Assembly (NCBI RefSeq): GCF_018614135.1 | Contig: NZ_JAGGOW010000093.1 | Span: 1 to 33,957 of the forward strand | Origin: Streptomyces sp. ISL-66 | Lineage (GTDB): Bacteria > Actinomycetota > Actinomycetes > Streptomycetales > Streptomycetaceae | Reading direction: 5' to 3' | Length of the DNA: 33,957 nt | Shown: positions 1 through 8,659 of the stretch, piece by piece | Position numbering within the stretch: position 1 is the stretch's first letter | How the letters are laid out: each line of letters starts with the position of its first letter | Translations under genes and position numbers: made by a program | Notes under the pieces: generated by a model | The model's database searches: none | What the model saw: only the letters and a program-made list of their open reading frames with translations | What the model was told of the DNA's origin: nothing

Positions 1-757
1 GTGGGACCAGGGCCCGGTGACCGTGGAACGGGGCGCGCACGCCCTGGTGCTCGGCGGCGCCGGCCAGAGCCCCGAGTCGCTGTCGGCCGTCGCCGCCGAG
101 GCGGACGCGGCGGTGCCCGCCGTGAGCGCCGCCTGGCCGGGCCCGTGGGCGGGCCAGGTGGTCGTGCTCGTCCCCGGGTCGTTGGACGCGATGGCGGCGC
201 TGCTGGGCCGCCCGGCCGCGGAGTACCGGGGCCTGGGCGCCGTCACCACCGGCCGGACCGGGGCGGGCCCGGCACCCGCCGACCGGGTCGTGGTCAACCC
301 GGAGGGGTACCGCCGGCTCACGGCGGAGGGCCGCCAGGTGATCCTGACCCACGAGACCACCCACGTCGCCACCCGCGCGGCGACCACCGCGAAGACCCCG
401 CTGTGGCTCTCCGAGGGCTTCGCGGACTGGGCGGCGTACAGCGGCCTCGGCCGCACGGCGGCCGAGGCCGCTCCGGCGCTCGGCCGGGCGGTGGGCCAGG
501 GCGACCTGCCGGGCGCCCTGCCCGCCGACGGGGCCTTCGCCTTCGCCGGGGACGCGGACGCCCTGGCGAGGGCCTACGAGGGCTCCTGGCTGGCTTGCAG
601 GCTCATCGCGCGCACGTGGGGCGACGCGGCGCTCGTCTCGCTGTACGGGAAGGCCGGCCGCGAGTCGCTGCCCGCGGCGCTGGACGATGCCCTGGGGACG
701 GACGCGGCCGCACTGACCCGCGCCTGGCAGCAGGAGCTGCGCCGGGAGTTCCGGTAG
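1..757 (+). CDS. C-terminal part of a putative zinc metallopeptidase (gluzincin-like), 5' end outside the window
   Basis: The reading frame is open from base 2 to the TAG at 755-757, so the visible part is the C-terminal ~250 residues of a longer protein. It contains HETTH followed 18-20 residues later by WLSEGFADW. This is the HExxH plus downstream Glu arrangement of gluzincin-type (peptidase MA-like) zinc proteases: the two His and the later Glu would bind zinc, and the first Glu would be the catalytic base. Streptomyces homologues are usually lipoproteins or membrane-anchored, but the N-terminus is not visible, so location is inference. The GTG at 17 is only an internal codon because the frame stays open upstream. 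A second frame is open across 1-885 but reads as Arg/Gly/Pro-rich shadow. The substrate is unknown. Confidence 0.75.
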   Translation, partial: WDQGPVTVERGAHALVLGGAGQSPESLSAVAAEADAAVPAVSAAWPGPWAGQVVVLVPGSLDAMAALLGRPAAEYRGLGAVTTGRTGAGPAPADRVVVNPEGYRRLTAEGRQVILTHETTHVATRAATTAKTPLWLSEGFADWAAYSGLGRTAAEAAPALGRAVGQGDLPGALPADGAFAFAGDADALARAYEGSWLACRLIARTWGDAALVSLYGKAGRESLPAALDDALGTDAAALTRAWQQELRREFR

Positions 758-854
758 GCCCCGCCGTCCCGAGGTCCGGGCGGGAGCCGGGAGGGAGCCG
801 GGCGGCAGCCGGAGGGAGCGGGGGCGGAAGCCAGGCGGTCCCGCCCGGCTCCGG

Positions 855-869
855 TAGGGTCGCGAAGCG
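855..869 (+). promoter_or_regulatory. -10 box of pimB, probable leaderless start
   Basis: TAGGGT at 855-860 matches the actinobacterial -10 pattern TANNNT. It lies 9 nt before the ATG at 870, and no Shine-Dalgarno sequence lies between, so the transcript probably begins at or next to the start codon. Confidence 0.5.
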
Positions 870-2012
870 ATGCACAAGACGCTGATCGTGACCAACGACT
901 TCCCGCCGCGGCCCGGAGGCATCCAGGCCTTCCTCCACAACATGGCACTGCGGCTGGACCCCGAGCGCGTCGTCGTCTACGCCTCCACCTGGAAGCGGTC
1001 CGCCGAGGGCCGGGAAGCCACCGCGGCCTTCGACGCGGAGCAGCCGTTCCAGGTCGTCCGCGACCGCACGACGATGCTGCTGCCCACCCCGCGCGTGACC
1101 CGGCGGGCGGGGGAGCTGCTGCGCGAACACGGCTGCGGGTCGGTCTGGTTCGGGGCGGCCGCGCCACTGGGCCTGATGGGCCCCGCGCTGCGCCGGGCCG
1201 GCGCGAAGCGGATCGTGGCGACCACCCACGGGCACGAGGCGGGCTGGGCGCAGCTGCCGGCCGCGCGGCAGCTGCTGCGGAGGATCGGCGAGGGCACGGA
1301 CACGCTGACCTACCTGGGGGAGTACACGCGTTCGCGGATCGCCTCGGCCCTGACGGAGCCGGCGGCCGCGCGCATGGAGCAGCTCCCGCCGGGCGTGGAC
1401 GAGCAGACCTTCCACCCCGGATCGGGCGGCGCCGCGGTCCGGGCCCGGCTGGGCCTGTCGGACCGGCCGGTGGTCGTGTGCGTCTCGCGCCTCGTCCCCC
1501 GCAAGGGCCAGGACACGCTGATCGAGGCGATGCCGCGGATCCTGGCGGCGGTGCCGGACGCGGTGCTGCTGGTGGTGGGCGGCGGCCCCTACGAGGGAGA
1601 GCTGCGGAAACTGGCCGCCTCGACGGGGGTCGCCGGCTCGGTGGTCTTCACGGGCGCGGTGCCGTGGTCCGAACTGCCCGCCCACTACGGCGCGGGCGAC
1701 GTCTTCGCGATGCCCTGCCGGACCCGCCGGGGCGGGCTGGACGTCGAGGGCCTGGGCATCGTCTACCTGGAGGCCTCCGCCACGGGCCTGCCGGTGGTCG
1801 CGGGCGACTCGGGCGGAGCCCCGGACGCGGTGCTGGACGGCGAGACGGGCTGGGTGGTCCCCGGCGGCTCGCCGGACGACGCGGCGGACCGCGTCGTCGC
1901 CCTGCTCCGGGACCCGGACCTGCGCGAGCGCATGGGCGGGCGCGGGCGTGCCTGGGTCGAGGAGAAGTGGCGCTGGGACCTCCTGGCGGAGCGTCTGCGC
2001 CGGCTGCTCTGA
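870..2012 (+). CDS. pimB: GT4 glycosyltransferase, PimB-type alpha-mannosyltransferase
   Basis: A 380-residue GT-B fold glycosyltransferase of family GT4. The N-terminus has the donor-fold opening TNDFPPRPGGIQAFL. The C-terminal half has VSRLVPRKGQDTLIEAMPRI and the EGLGIVYLEASATGLPVVAGDSGG region, with the conserved Glu pair that contacts GDP-mannose. Length and motifs fit PimB' of Mycobacterium (Rv2188c) and Corynebacterium, which adds the second mannose to phosphatidylinositol mannoside on the cytoplasmic membrane face. Followed by a convergent acyl-CoA synthetase gene, as Rv2188c and fadD15 are neighbours in Mycobacterium. The exact acceptor in Streptomyces is inferred from the family. 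Start chosen at ATG 870 because it follows a -10 box directly. Confidence 0.85.
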   Translation: MHKTLIVTNDFPPRPGGIQAFLHNMALRLDPERVVVYASTWKRSAEGREATAAFDAEQPFQVVRDRTTMLLPTPRVTRRAGELLREHGCGSVWFGAAAPLGLMGPALRRAGAKRIVATTHGHEAGWAQLPAARQLLRRIGEGTDTLTYLGEYTRSRIASALTEPAAARMEQLPPGVDEQTFHPGSGGAAVRARLGLSDRPVVVCVSRLVPRKGQDTLIEAMPRILAAVPDAVLLVVGGGPYEGELRKLAASTGVAGSVVFTGAVPWSELPAHYGAGDVFAMPCRTRRGGLDVEGLGIVYLEASATGLPVVAGDSGGAPDAVLDGETGWVVPGGSPDDAADRVVALLRDPDLRERMGGRGRAWVEEKWRWDLLAERLRRLL

Positions 2013-2039
2013 CGCCGGCGAACGGAACATGACCGGCGT
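2012..2039 (+). terminator. Short hairpin after pimB
   Basis: A 7-bp inverted repeat, ACGCCGG (2012-2018) with CCGGCGT (2033-2039), starts on the last base of the pimB stop codon. It has no T-run, so it is at best a weak terminator. The large palindrome at 2115-2283 is a better candidate. Confidence 0.3.
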
Positions 2040-2114
2040 TGCGGCCGGCCCGCGTCCCCGCCGACCCGCGCTGATCAGCGGTATCCGGCCTCCGGCCGCG
2101 GGCCGTCGGGCCTT

Positions 2115-2279
2115 CTAGTGCCGCGTCAGGCAACGTTTGCCCGTCAAGGAGCGGCGTCCGGTGCGTGCTCTCGGCGTGCCGGCCGGAAGCCCTCGTACTG
2201 GACGTACTTGGGCTTTCGGCCGGTGCGGCGAGAGTGCGTGCCGGACGCCGCGACGGGGCGAACGTTGCCTGACGCGGCA

Positions 2280-2283
<4 letters not shown>
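2115..2283. repeat. 169-bp palindromic intergenic element bounded by CTAG (MITE/REP-like)
   Basis: The whole 169 bp is one long imperfect inverted repeat. The terminal 23 bp (2115-2137 and 2261-2283) are perfect inverted copies starting and ending in CTAG. The arms pair on to a short loop near 2199-2203, with a small insertion (AAGGA) in the left arm. It sits between convergent pimB and the acyl-CoA synthetase gene, and its outer CTAG contains the TAG stop codon (2280-2282, minus) of the latter. The last 33 bp recur exactly at 9501-9533. No transposase is present. In RNA it would form a ~75-bp hairpin from either strand and probably terminates both genes. A short frame inside it is not a credible gene. 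Confidence 0.85.
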
Positions 2284-4076
<1,793 letters not shown>

Positions 4077-4122
4077 GACTGCTGCTCCTCTGGGCGCCAT
4101 CGCCACCATGTGGACCGACCGG

Positions 4123-4143
4123 ACGTTACCCACCGGTAGTGGG
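4123..4143 (-). promoter_or_regulatory. Promoter of the acyl-CoA ligase with a small inverted repeat
   Basis: On the minus strand TAACGT (4128-4123) is a TANNNT -10 box about 47 nt before the TTG start. Directly upstream is CCCAC-N5-GTGGG (4129-4143), an inverted repeat in the -35/-10 spacer that could be an operator. The regulator is unknown. In the same divergent gap a GTCGAC-N4-GTCGAC pair lies at 4202-4217. Confidence 0.35.
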
Positions 4144-4292
4144 TTCCGGATAGAGGGAACCGGCCGATTGTTCCGTGCGTCACATGCCACGGCCGTGCGG
4201 TGTCGACAGTAGTCGACCCCGTTTGAGACTCGGAAGTAACCGCAGGTCCGGCCGCTGCGCCTGATCCCCTACCCGTGGTGGGCAAGCGCCCC

Positions 4293-4305
4293 TAGGGTGG
4301 CGGGC
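4293..4305 (+). promoter_or_regulatory. -10 box of the metallophosphoesterase gene, probable leaderless start
   Basis: TAGGGT at 4293-4298 ends 7 nt before ATG 4306. The upstream in-frame GTG at 4297 overlaps this hexamer and could not be transcribed from it, which favours ATG 4306 as the start. Confidence 0.5.
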
Positions 4306-5088
4306 ATGGGTGGCACGAAGAGCGGTACGCGGGTCCATGTAGTCAGCGACGTCCACGGAAACACCGAAGCCCTCGCACGGGCCGGGGAAGGCGCCGACGC
4401 GCTGATCTGCCTCGGTGACCTCGTCCTCTTCCTCGACTACGCCGACCACTCGCGCGGCATCTTCCCCGATCTCTTCGGCGTGGAGAACGCCGACCGCATC
4501 GTCGAGCTGCGCACCGCGCGCCGTTACGAGGAGGCCCGCGAGTTCGCCCGGGCGCTGTGGACCGGGCTGGACCGGGACCGGCTGGTCGAGGGCGCGGTGC
4601 GCCGCCAGTACGCGGAGATGTTCGCCGCCTTCCCCCGGCCTACGTACGCCACCTACGGCAACGTCGACATCCCGGGTCTGTGGCCCGAGTACGCCGGCCC
4701 CGGCCTGACCGTGCTCGACGGGCAGCGGGCGGAGATCGGCGGACGGGTCTTCGGCTTCGTCGGCGGTGGGCTCCCGACGCCGATGCGGACGCCGTACGAG
4801 GTCTCCGAGGAGGAGTACGCCGCCAAGGTCGAGGCGCTGGGCGAGGTGGACGTGCTCTGCTCCCACATCCCGCCGGAGGTCCCGGAGCTCTGCTACGACA
4901 CGGTGGCGCGGCGTTTCGAACGCGGGAGCGGGGCGCTGCTCGCCGCGATCCGGCGGACCAAGCCCCGCTACGCCCTCTTCGGACACGTGCACCAGCCGCT
5001 GGCCCGGCGGATGCGGATCGGCGCCACGGAGTGCGTGAACGTGGGCCACTTCGCGGCGACCGGAAGGCCCTGGGCCCTGGAGTGGTGA
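4306..5088 (+). CDS. Metallophosphoesterase (calcineurin-like)
   Basis: A 260-residue single-domain protein with the ordered metal-binding motifs of the calcineurin-like superfamily: SDVHGN near the N-terminus (DxH), CLGDLV (GD), YGNVD (GNxD, the GNH-equivalent), CSHIPPE and finally FGHVHQP (GHxH). These bind a dinuclear metal centre that hydrolyses phosphomonoesters or diesters. There is no signal peptide or membrane segment, so it should be cytoplasmic. Family length is normal. It starts a plus-strand run with the SRPBCC gene 83 bp downstream. The physiological substrate cannot be read from the sequence. Confidence 0.85.
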   Translation: MGGTKSGTRVHVVSDVHGNTEALARAGEGADALICLGDLVLFLDYADHSRGIFPDLFGVENADRIVELRTARRYEEAREFARALWTGLDRDRLVEGAVRRQYAEMFAAFPRPTYATYGNVDIPGLWPEYAGPGLTVLDGQRAEIGGRVFGFVGGGLPTPMRTPYEVSEEEYAAKVEALGEVDVLCSHIPPEVPELCYDTVARRFERGSGALLAAIRRTKPRYALFGHVHQPLARRMRIGATECVNVGHFAATGRPWALEW

Positions 5089-5171
5089 GGCCCGTACGCG
5101 CGATAGCCTTCACGCGGCGGCTCAGGGCCGTCCGCACACTTCCTCGAAAACTCCCCGGAGGAGCGACCGCG

Positions 5172-5615
5172 ATGGCGGAACACACCAGCTCGAACATCAT
5201 GATCGAGGCGTCCCCGGCCGACGTCATGGCTGTGATCGCCGACTTCGCCCGCTACCCGGAGTGGACCGGCGAGGTGAAGGAGGCCGAGGTGCTCGCCACC
5301 GACGCCGAGGGCCGGGCTTCGCTGGTCCGCCTGCTGCTGGACGCGGGCGCGATCAAGGACGACCACACGCTGGCGTACTCCTGGCCGGAGGAGAACGTGG
5401 TCAGCTGGAGCCTGAGCAAGTCCCAGATGCTCCGGCAGCTGGACGGCTCGTACCTGCTGGCGCCGCTGGGCGACGGCACCCGTACCGAGGTCACCTACCA
5501 GCTGACGGTGGACGTCAAGATCCCGATGCTGGGCATGATCAAGCGCAAGGCGGAGAAGGTCATCATCGACCGCGCGCTGACGGGCCTGAAGAAGCGGGTC
5601 GAAGCGGCCGTCTAG
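5172..5615 (+). CDS. SRPBCC (START-like) family protein
   Basis: A 147-residue protein with the single-domain SRPBCC layout: an N-terminal strand with IEASPADVMAVIADFARYPEWTGEV, the signature of the polyketide cyclase/dehydrase-like lipid-binding group, then strands lining a hydrophobic pocket, and a long amphipathic C-terminal helix (ALTGLKKRVEAAV). ATG 5172 follows a strong GGAGGAG site (5157-5163) by 8 nt. Mycobacterium Rv2185c is of the same type and also lies beside an ArsA-like ATPase gene, so the pair may work together, possibly in binding or moving a lipid or other hydrophobic ligand. That role is inference. Confidence 0.8.
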   Translation: MAEHTSSNIMIEASPADVMAVIADFARYPEWTGEVKEAEVLATDAEGRASLVRLLLDAGAIKDDHTLAYSWPEENVVSWSLSKSQMLRQLDGSYLLAPLGDGTRTEVTYQLTVDVKIPMLGMIKRKAEKVIIDRALTGLKKRVEAAV

Positions 5616-5638
5616 CCGCCGGCCGCCGACCCCTCGTC

Positions 5639-5711
5639 AAAACGCCGGCGGGCTGGAGTCGTCAGCCCCGCCGGCGTTTTGAGGCGCGGGGGTCCGGGAC
5701 CGGCCCCCGGC
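5639..5711. terminator. Hairpin terminator of a common Streptomyces intergenic repeat family
   Basis: AAAACGCCGGCGGG (5639-5652) pairs with CCCGCCGGCGTTTT (5667-5680), giving a 14-bp stem with A/T ends that can terminate on both strands. It is followed by GAGGCGCGGGGGTCCGGG and a short GC-rich tail to 5711. The tail family reappears inverted at 9461-9494. It ends the SRPBCC transcript, though the next gene starts only 25 bp later. Confidence 0.75.
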
Positions 5712-5735
5712 AGCCGCCGCACAGCAAGGAGCACC

Positions 5736-6896
5736 ATGCACACCCTCCTCGTCACCGGCCCCGGCGGGGCAGGGAAGAGCACCGTCGCCACGGCGACCGC
5801 GCTCGCCGCCGCCCGGCAGGGGCGCCGCGTGCTGCTGCTCACCGCCGAGCCGACGGCCGCGACGGCCCCGGCTCCGGGCCCGGGCCCGGCCGACGGCCTC
5901 CGCGTGGCCCGCATCGACTCCGGCGAGGACTTCCGCCAAGAGCTCGTCGCACTCCAGGAGCGCGGTTCCGCGCTCCTCGGGATGCTCGGCGCCCGGCCCC
6001 TGGCCGCCGACGAGCTCACCGAGCTCCCCGGCGCCGAACAGTTCGCGCTGCTCCGCGCCCTGCGGCGGGCCGCCGCCGAGCCCGCCACCGACCTCGTGGT
6101 CGTCGACATGCCCCCGCTGCACCAGGCCGTCGCCACCCTCGCCCTCCCCGCCCAGCTGCGCCGCTACCTCGCCCGGCTGCTCCCCGCCGAGCGCCAGGCG
6201 GCCCGCGCCCTGCGCCCCGTACTGGCCCAGCTCGCCGGGGTCCCCATGCCCGCGCAGTGGCTGTACGAGGCCGCCGCCCGGTGGGACGAGGAGCTGGCGG
6301 CCGTCCAGGCCGTCGTGGAGGCCCCCGGCACCCAGGTGCGGCTGGTCGCCGAACCCGGACCGGCCGCCGACGCGGTCCTTCGGCCCGGGGTGCTCGGCCT
6401 GGCCCTGCACCGGATAGCCATCGGCGACCTGGTCCTCAACCGGACGGTGCCCGGGGACTCCGCCGACCCCTGGGTCGCCGGGATCGCCGCCCAGCAGCGC
6501 GCCTTCGCCAAGCAGTGGGAGGCGCAGGAGGTCCCCCTGACCGCCCTGCCCCACCTGGGCCGGGACCCGCGGGGCCCGGACGACCTGGCCGGGCTCGCCG
6601 CCACGGAGGGCTTCGCCGCGGGCCCGCCCCGCCCGCGCCCCGAGTGGGCCGTCGATGACCGGCTCGCCGAGGACGGGGTGCTCGTCTGGTGCGTCCCGCT
6701 GCCCCGTGCCGAGAAGCGGGAGCTCGACCTGGTGCGGCGCGGCGACGAGCTGCTGCTCACCGTCGGCCCCTACCGCAGGATCGTTCCGCTTCCCGCGGCC
6801 CTGCGCCGCTGCACGGTCTCCGGCGCCGCGCTGGCCGAGGACGTGCTCCGCATCCGCTTCACCCCGGACCCGGGCCTGTGGCCCCGGACGCCCTGA
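5736..6896 (+). CDS. ArsA/Get3-like ATPase with C-terminal HSP20-like domain
   Basis: A 386-residue protein. The N-terminus has a P-loop, VTGPGGAGKST (residues 6-16), and later VVVDMPPLHQ followed by LALP, which aligns with the switch II region DTAPTGH...LP of ArsA/Get3. The last ~75 residues (VWCVPLPRAEKRELDLVRRGDELLLTV onward) form the HSP20-like beta-sandwich found at the end of actinobacterial ArsA-like ATPases such as Rv2184c. The signature lysine of the deviant Walker A motif (GKGGVGKT) is replaced by Pro9, so the usual dimeric catalysis may be lost. No arsenite-binding cysteine triad is visible, so arsenic transport is unlikely. Start ATG 5736 follows AAGGAG. It may act with the SRPBCC and DUF5304-like neighbours. 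Confidence 0.8.
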   Translation: MHTLLVTGPGGAGKSTVATATALAAARQGRRVLLLTAEPTAATAPAPGPGPADGLRVARIDSGEDFRQELVALQERGSALLGMLGARPLAADELTELPGAEQFALLRALRRAAAEPATDLVVVDMPPLHQAVATLALPAQLRRYLARLLPAERQAARALRPVLAQLAGVPMPAQWLYEAAARWDEELAAVQAVVEAPGTQVRLVAEPGPAADAVLRPGVLGLALHRIAIGDLVLNRTVPGDSADPWVAGIAAQQRAFAKQWEAQEVPLTALPHLGRDPRGPDDLAGLAATEGFAAGPPRPRPEWAVDDRLAEDGVLVWCVPLPRAEKRELDLVRRGDELLLTVGPYRRIVPLPAALRRCTVSGAALAEDVLRIRFTPDPGLWPRTP

Positions 6897-6972
6897 ACGC
6901 CGTACCGCCGTTCGGGTACCGTCGAAGGTAGTCCGCACAGCACGCCCCGCATCCGCCGCAGGAGAGTCCGCC

Positions 6973-7470
6973 ATGAGCGAGGCCACCGACCGCCCCCACG
7001 ACGCTCCCGTCGACGACGAGGCCTGGGCCGAGGCCTGCGCCGAGGACCTCGCCGCGGAGAAGGAACGGCGCAGGTCACAGGGTGCGGGGACCGGCGCGGG
7101 GACCGGGAGCGCCGCCGAGGAGCTCTTCAAGCTGTTCGAGGCCGTCGCCGACAAAGTGTCCTCGCTGAACAACCCGCTGATCACAGGGGCCGCCCAGGAC
7201 GCCGTCCGGCAGTTCGTCAATCAGGCGAAGACCGCCGCCCAGCCCGTCATCGAGCGCAATCCCGAGGTCTTCGACCACCTCGCGGCCGCCGGATCCGAGC
7301 TGCTCGCCGCCTACCGCTCGGCGGTCGAGGGCCACGAGCGCCGCTGGACGCGTGACGAGCGCGCGGGCGGGAGCGGGGTCCGGGCCGACCGCGAGGGTAC
7401 GGAGAAGGGCACGGACCGGGGCGGCGACGAGGACGGCGGCGGTCCCACCGAGCGGATCGATCTCGACTGA
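6973..7470 (+). CDS. DUF5304-like protein of unknown function
   Basis: A 165-residue protein. Residues ~1-35 are acidic and probably disordered. The middle (about 47-122) is a set of amphipathic helices: EELFKLFEAVADKVSSL, then DAVRQFVNQAKTAAQPVI, then FDHLAAAGSELLAAYRSAVEG. The tail is highly charged and Gly/Arg/Asp/Glu-rich. There is no signal peptide, membrane segment or catalytic motif. ATG 6973 follows GGAGAG by 6 nt. It lies 76 bp after the ArsA-like ATPase gene on the same strand, and proteins of this kind follow that gene in other Streptomyces, so a partner or client role is plausible but unproven. Confidence 0.7.
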   Translation: MSEATDRPHDAPVDDEAWAEACAEDLAAEKERRRSQGAGTGAGTGSAAEELFKLFEAVADKVSSLNNPLITGAAQDAVRQFVNQAKTAAQPVIERNPEVFDHLAAAGSELLAAYRSAVEGHERRWTRDERAGGSGVRADREGTEKGTDRGGDEDGGGPTERIDLD

Positions 7471-7531
7471 TCCTCTTCACCTCTCGGGTACGGTTGACGG
7501 CGGCGGGGTTTGACCGGAAACCGAGGGACTA

Positions 7532-8473
7532 ATGGGACTCACCATCGGCGTCGACATCGGCGGCACCAAGATCGCGGCTGGCGTGGTCGACGAAGACGGC
7601 ACCATCCTGGAGACGTACAAGGTGCCCACCCCGCCGACGGCGGACGGCGTGACGGACGCGATCTGCGCCGCCGTGTCCGAGGTGGGCAGCAGCCACACCA
7701 TCGACGCCGTGGGCATCGGCGCCGCCGGATACGTGGACGACAAGCGCGCGACCGTACTCTTCGCGCCGAACATCAACTGGCGCCACGAGCCGCTCAAGGA
7801 CAAGGTCGAGCAGCGCATCGGCCTGCCCGTCGTCGTCGAGAACGACGCGAACTGCGCGGCCTGGGGCGAGTACCGCTTCGGCGCCGGCCAGGGCCACGAC
7901 GACGTCATCTGCATCACGCTCGGCACGGGCCTGGGCGGCGGCATCATCATCGGCAACAAGCTCCGGCGCGGACGCTTCGGCGTCGCCGCCGAGTTCGGCC
8001 ACATCCGGGTCGTCCCGGACGGCCTGCTGTGCGGGTGCGGCAGCCAGGGCTGCTGGGAGCAGTACGCCTCCGGGCGGGCGCTCGTCCGCTACGCCAAGCA
8101 GCGCGCGAACGCGACCCCCGAGAACGCGACGGTCCTGCTCGCGCTCGGCGACGGCACCCCCGAGGGCATCGAGGGCAAGCACATCAGCGAGGCGGCACGG
8201 GCCGGTGACCTGGTGGCCATCGACTCCTTCCGCGAGCTGGCCCGCTGGGCCGGCGCCGGCCTCGCGGACCTGGCCTCGCTCTTCGACCCGTCGGCGTTCA
8301 TCGTCGGCGGCGGCGTCTCGGACGAGGGCGACCTGGTCCTTGACCCGATCCGCAAGTCCTTCAAGCGCTGGCTGATCGGCGGCGCGTGGCGGCCCCACGC
8401 GCAGGTCCTCGCGGCGCAGCTGGGCGGCAAGGCCGGCCTGGTCGGCGCGGCCGACCTGGCCCGCCAGGGCTGA
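7532..8473 (+). CDS. glkA: Glucokinase, ROK family
   Basis: A 313-residue ROK-family sugar kinase that phosphorylates glucose with ATP in the cytoplasm. Residues 8-13 are the phosphate-binding DIGGTK. ENDAN at 103-107 carries the catalytic Asp105. LGTGLGGG at ~130-137 is the second phosphate loop. The ROK zinc site is complete: His157 with Cys167, Cys169 and Cys174 in CGCGSQGCWE. Size and sequence match S. coelicolor GlkA, which also mediates glucose repression; whether this copy does so is inferred. ATG 7532 follows GAGGGA. The TGA stop is the first three bases of a tandem repeat array. Confidence 0.95.
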   Translation: MGLTIGVDIGGTKIAAGVVDEDGTILETYKVPTPPTADGVTDAICAAVSEVGSSHTIDAVGIGAAGYVDDKRATVLFAPNINWRHEPLKDKVEQRIGLPVVVENDANCAAWGEYRFGAGQGHDDVICITLGTGLGGGIIIGNKLRRGRFGVAAEFGHIRVVPDGLLCGCGSQGCWEQYASGRALVRYAKQRANATPENATVLLALGDGTPEGIEGKHISEAARAGDLVAIDSFRELARWAGAGLADLASLFDPSAFIVGGGVSDEGDLVLDPIRKSFKRWLIGGAWRPHAQVLAAQLGGKAGLVGAADLARQG

Positions 8474-8584
8474 CCCGCCCCGCCGGGGCTGACCCGCCCC
8501 GCCGGGGCTGACCCGCCCCGCCGGGGCTGACCCGCCCCGCCGGGGCTGACCCGCCCCGCCGGGGCCGGCCCGCCTCACCGGGGT
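8471..8584. repeat. 19-bp tandem repeat array starting on the glkA stop codon
   Basis: Five exact copies of TGACCCGCCCCGCCGGGGC (8471-8489, 8490-8508, 8509-8527, 8528-8546, 8547-8565) are followed by one degenerate copy (8566-8584, 14/19). Each unit starts with TGA and contains CCCC-GCC-GGGG, able to fold as a small hairpin. As 19 is not a multiple of 3, successive TGAs fall in all three plus-strand frames. Confidence 0.9.
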
Positions 8585-8606
8585 CGATCCCGCCCGTTTC
8601 ACAGGA

Positions 8607-8643
8607 CTGCCCGCCGCGCCCTCCGGGGTACGGCGGGCAGTTT
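8607..8643 (+). terminator. Hairpin terminator downstream of glkA
   Basis: CTGCCCGCCG (8607-8616) pairs perfectly with CGGCGGGCAG (8631-8640) and is followed by TTT. It lies between the tandem array and the next promoter, whose -10 box begins at 8647. Confidence 0.7.
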
Positions 8644-8646
8644 GGT

Positions 8647-8659
8647 TATGTTGCCCGGT
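8647..8659 (+). promoter_or_regulatory. -10 box of the EEP-family gene, probable leaderless start
   Basis: TATGTT at 8647-8652 is followed by 7 nt and then ATG 8660. There is no Shine-Dalgarno sequence. Alternative in-frame starts at 8642 and 8648 lie upstream of or inside the -10 box. Confidence 0.5.

Noticed and set aside
1..885. Frame 1 open from base 1 to 885
   Set aside because: Its translation is Arg/Gly/Pro-rich, while the frame ending at 757 has HETTH and WLSEGFADW motifs.
4297..4305. GTG 4297 as the start of the metallophosphoesterase
   Set aside because: It overlaps the TAGGGT -10 box, and there is no ribosome site. ATG 4306 is better.
5637..7220. A 527-codon open frame on the minus strand
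   Set aside because: It is opposite the ArsA-like and DUF5304-like genes and starts inside a terminator repeat; Gly/Arg/Ala shadow composition.
8471..8584. Possible CRISPR array
   Set aside because: The 19-bp units are directly joined with no unique spacers and no cas genes are near; this is a simple tandem repeat.
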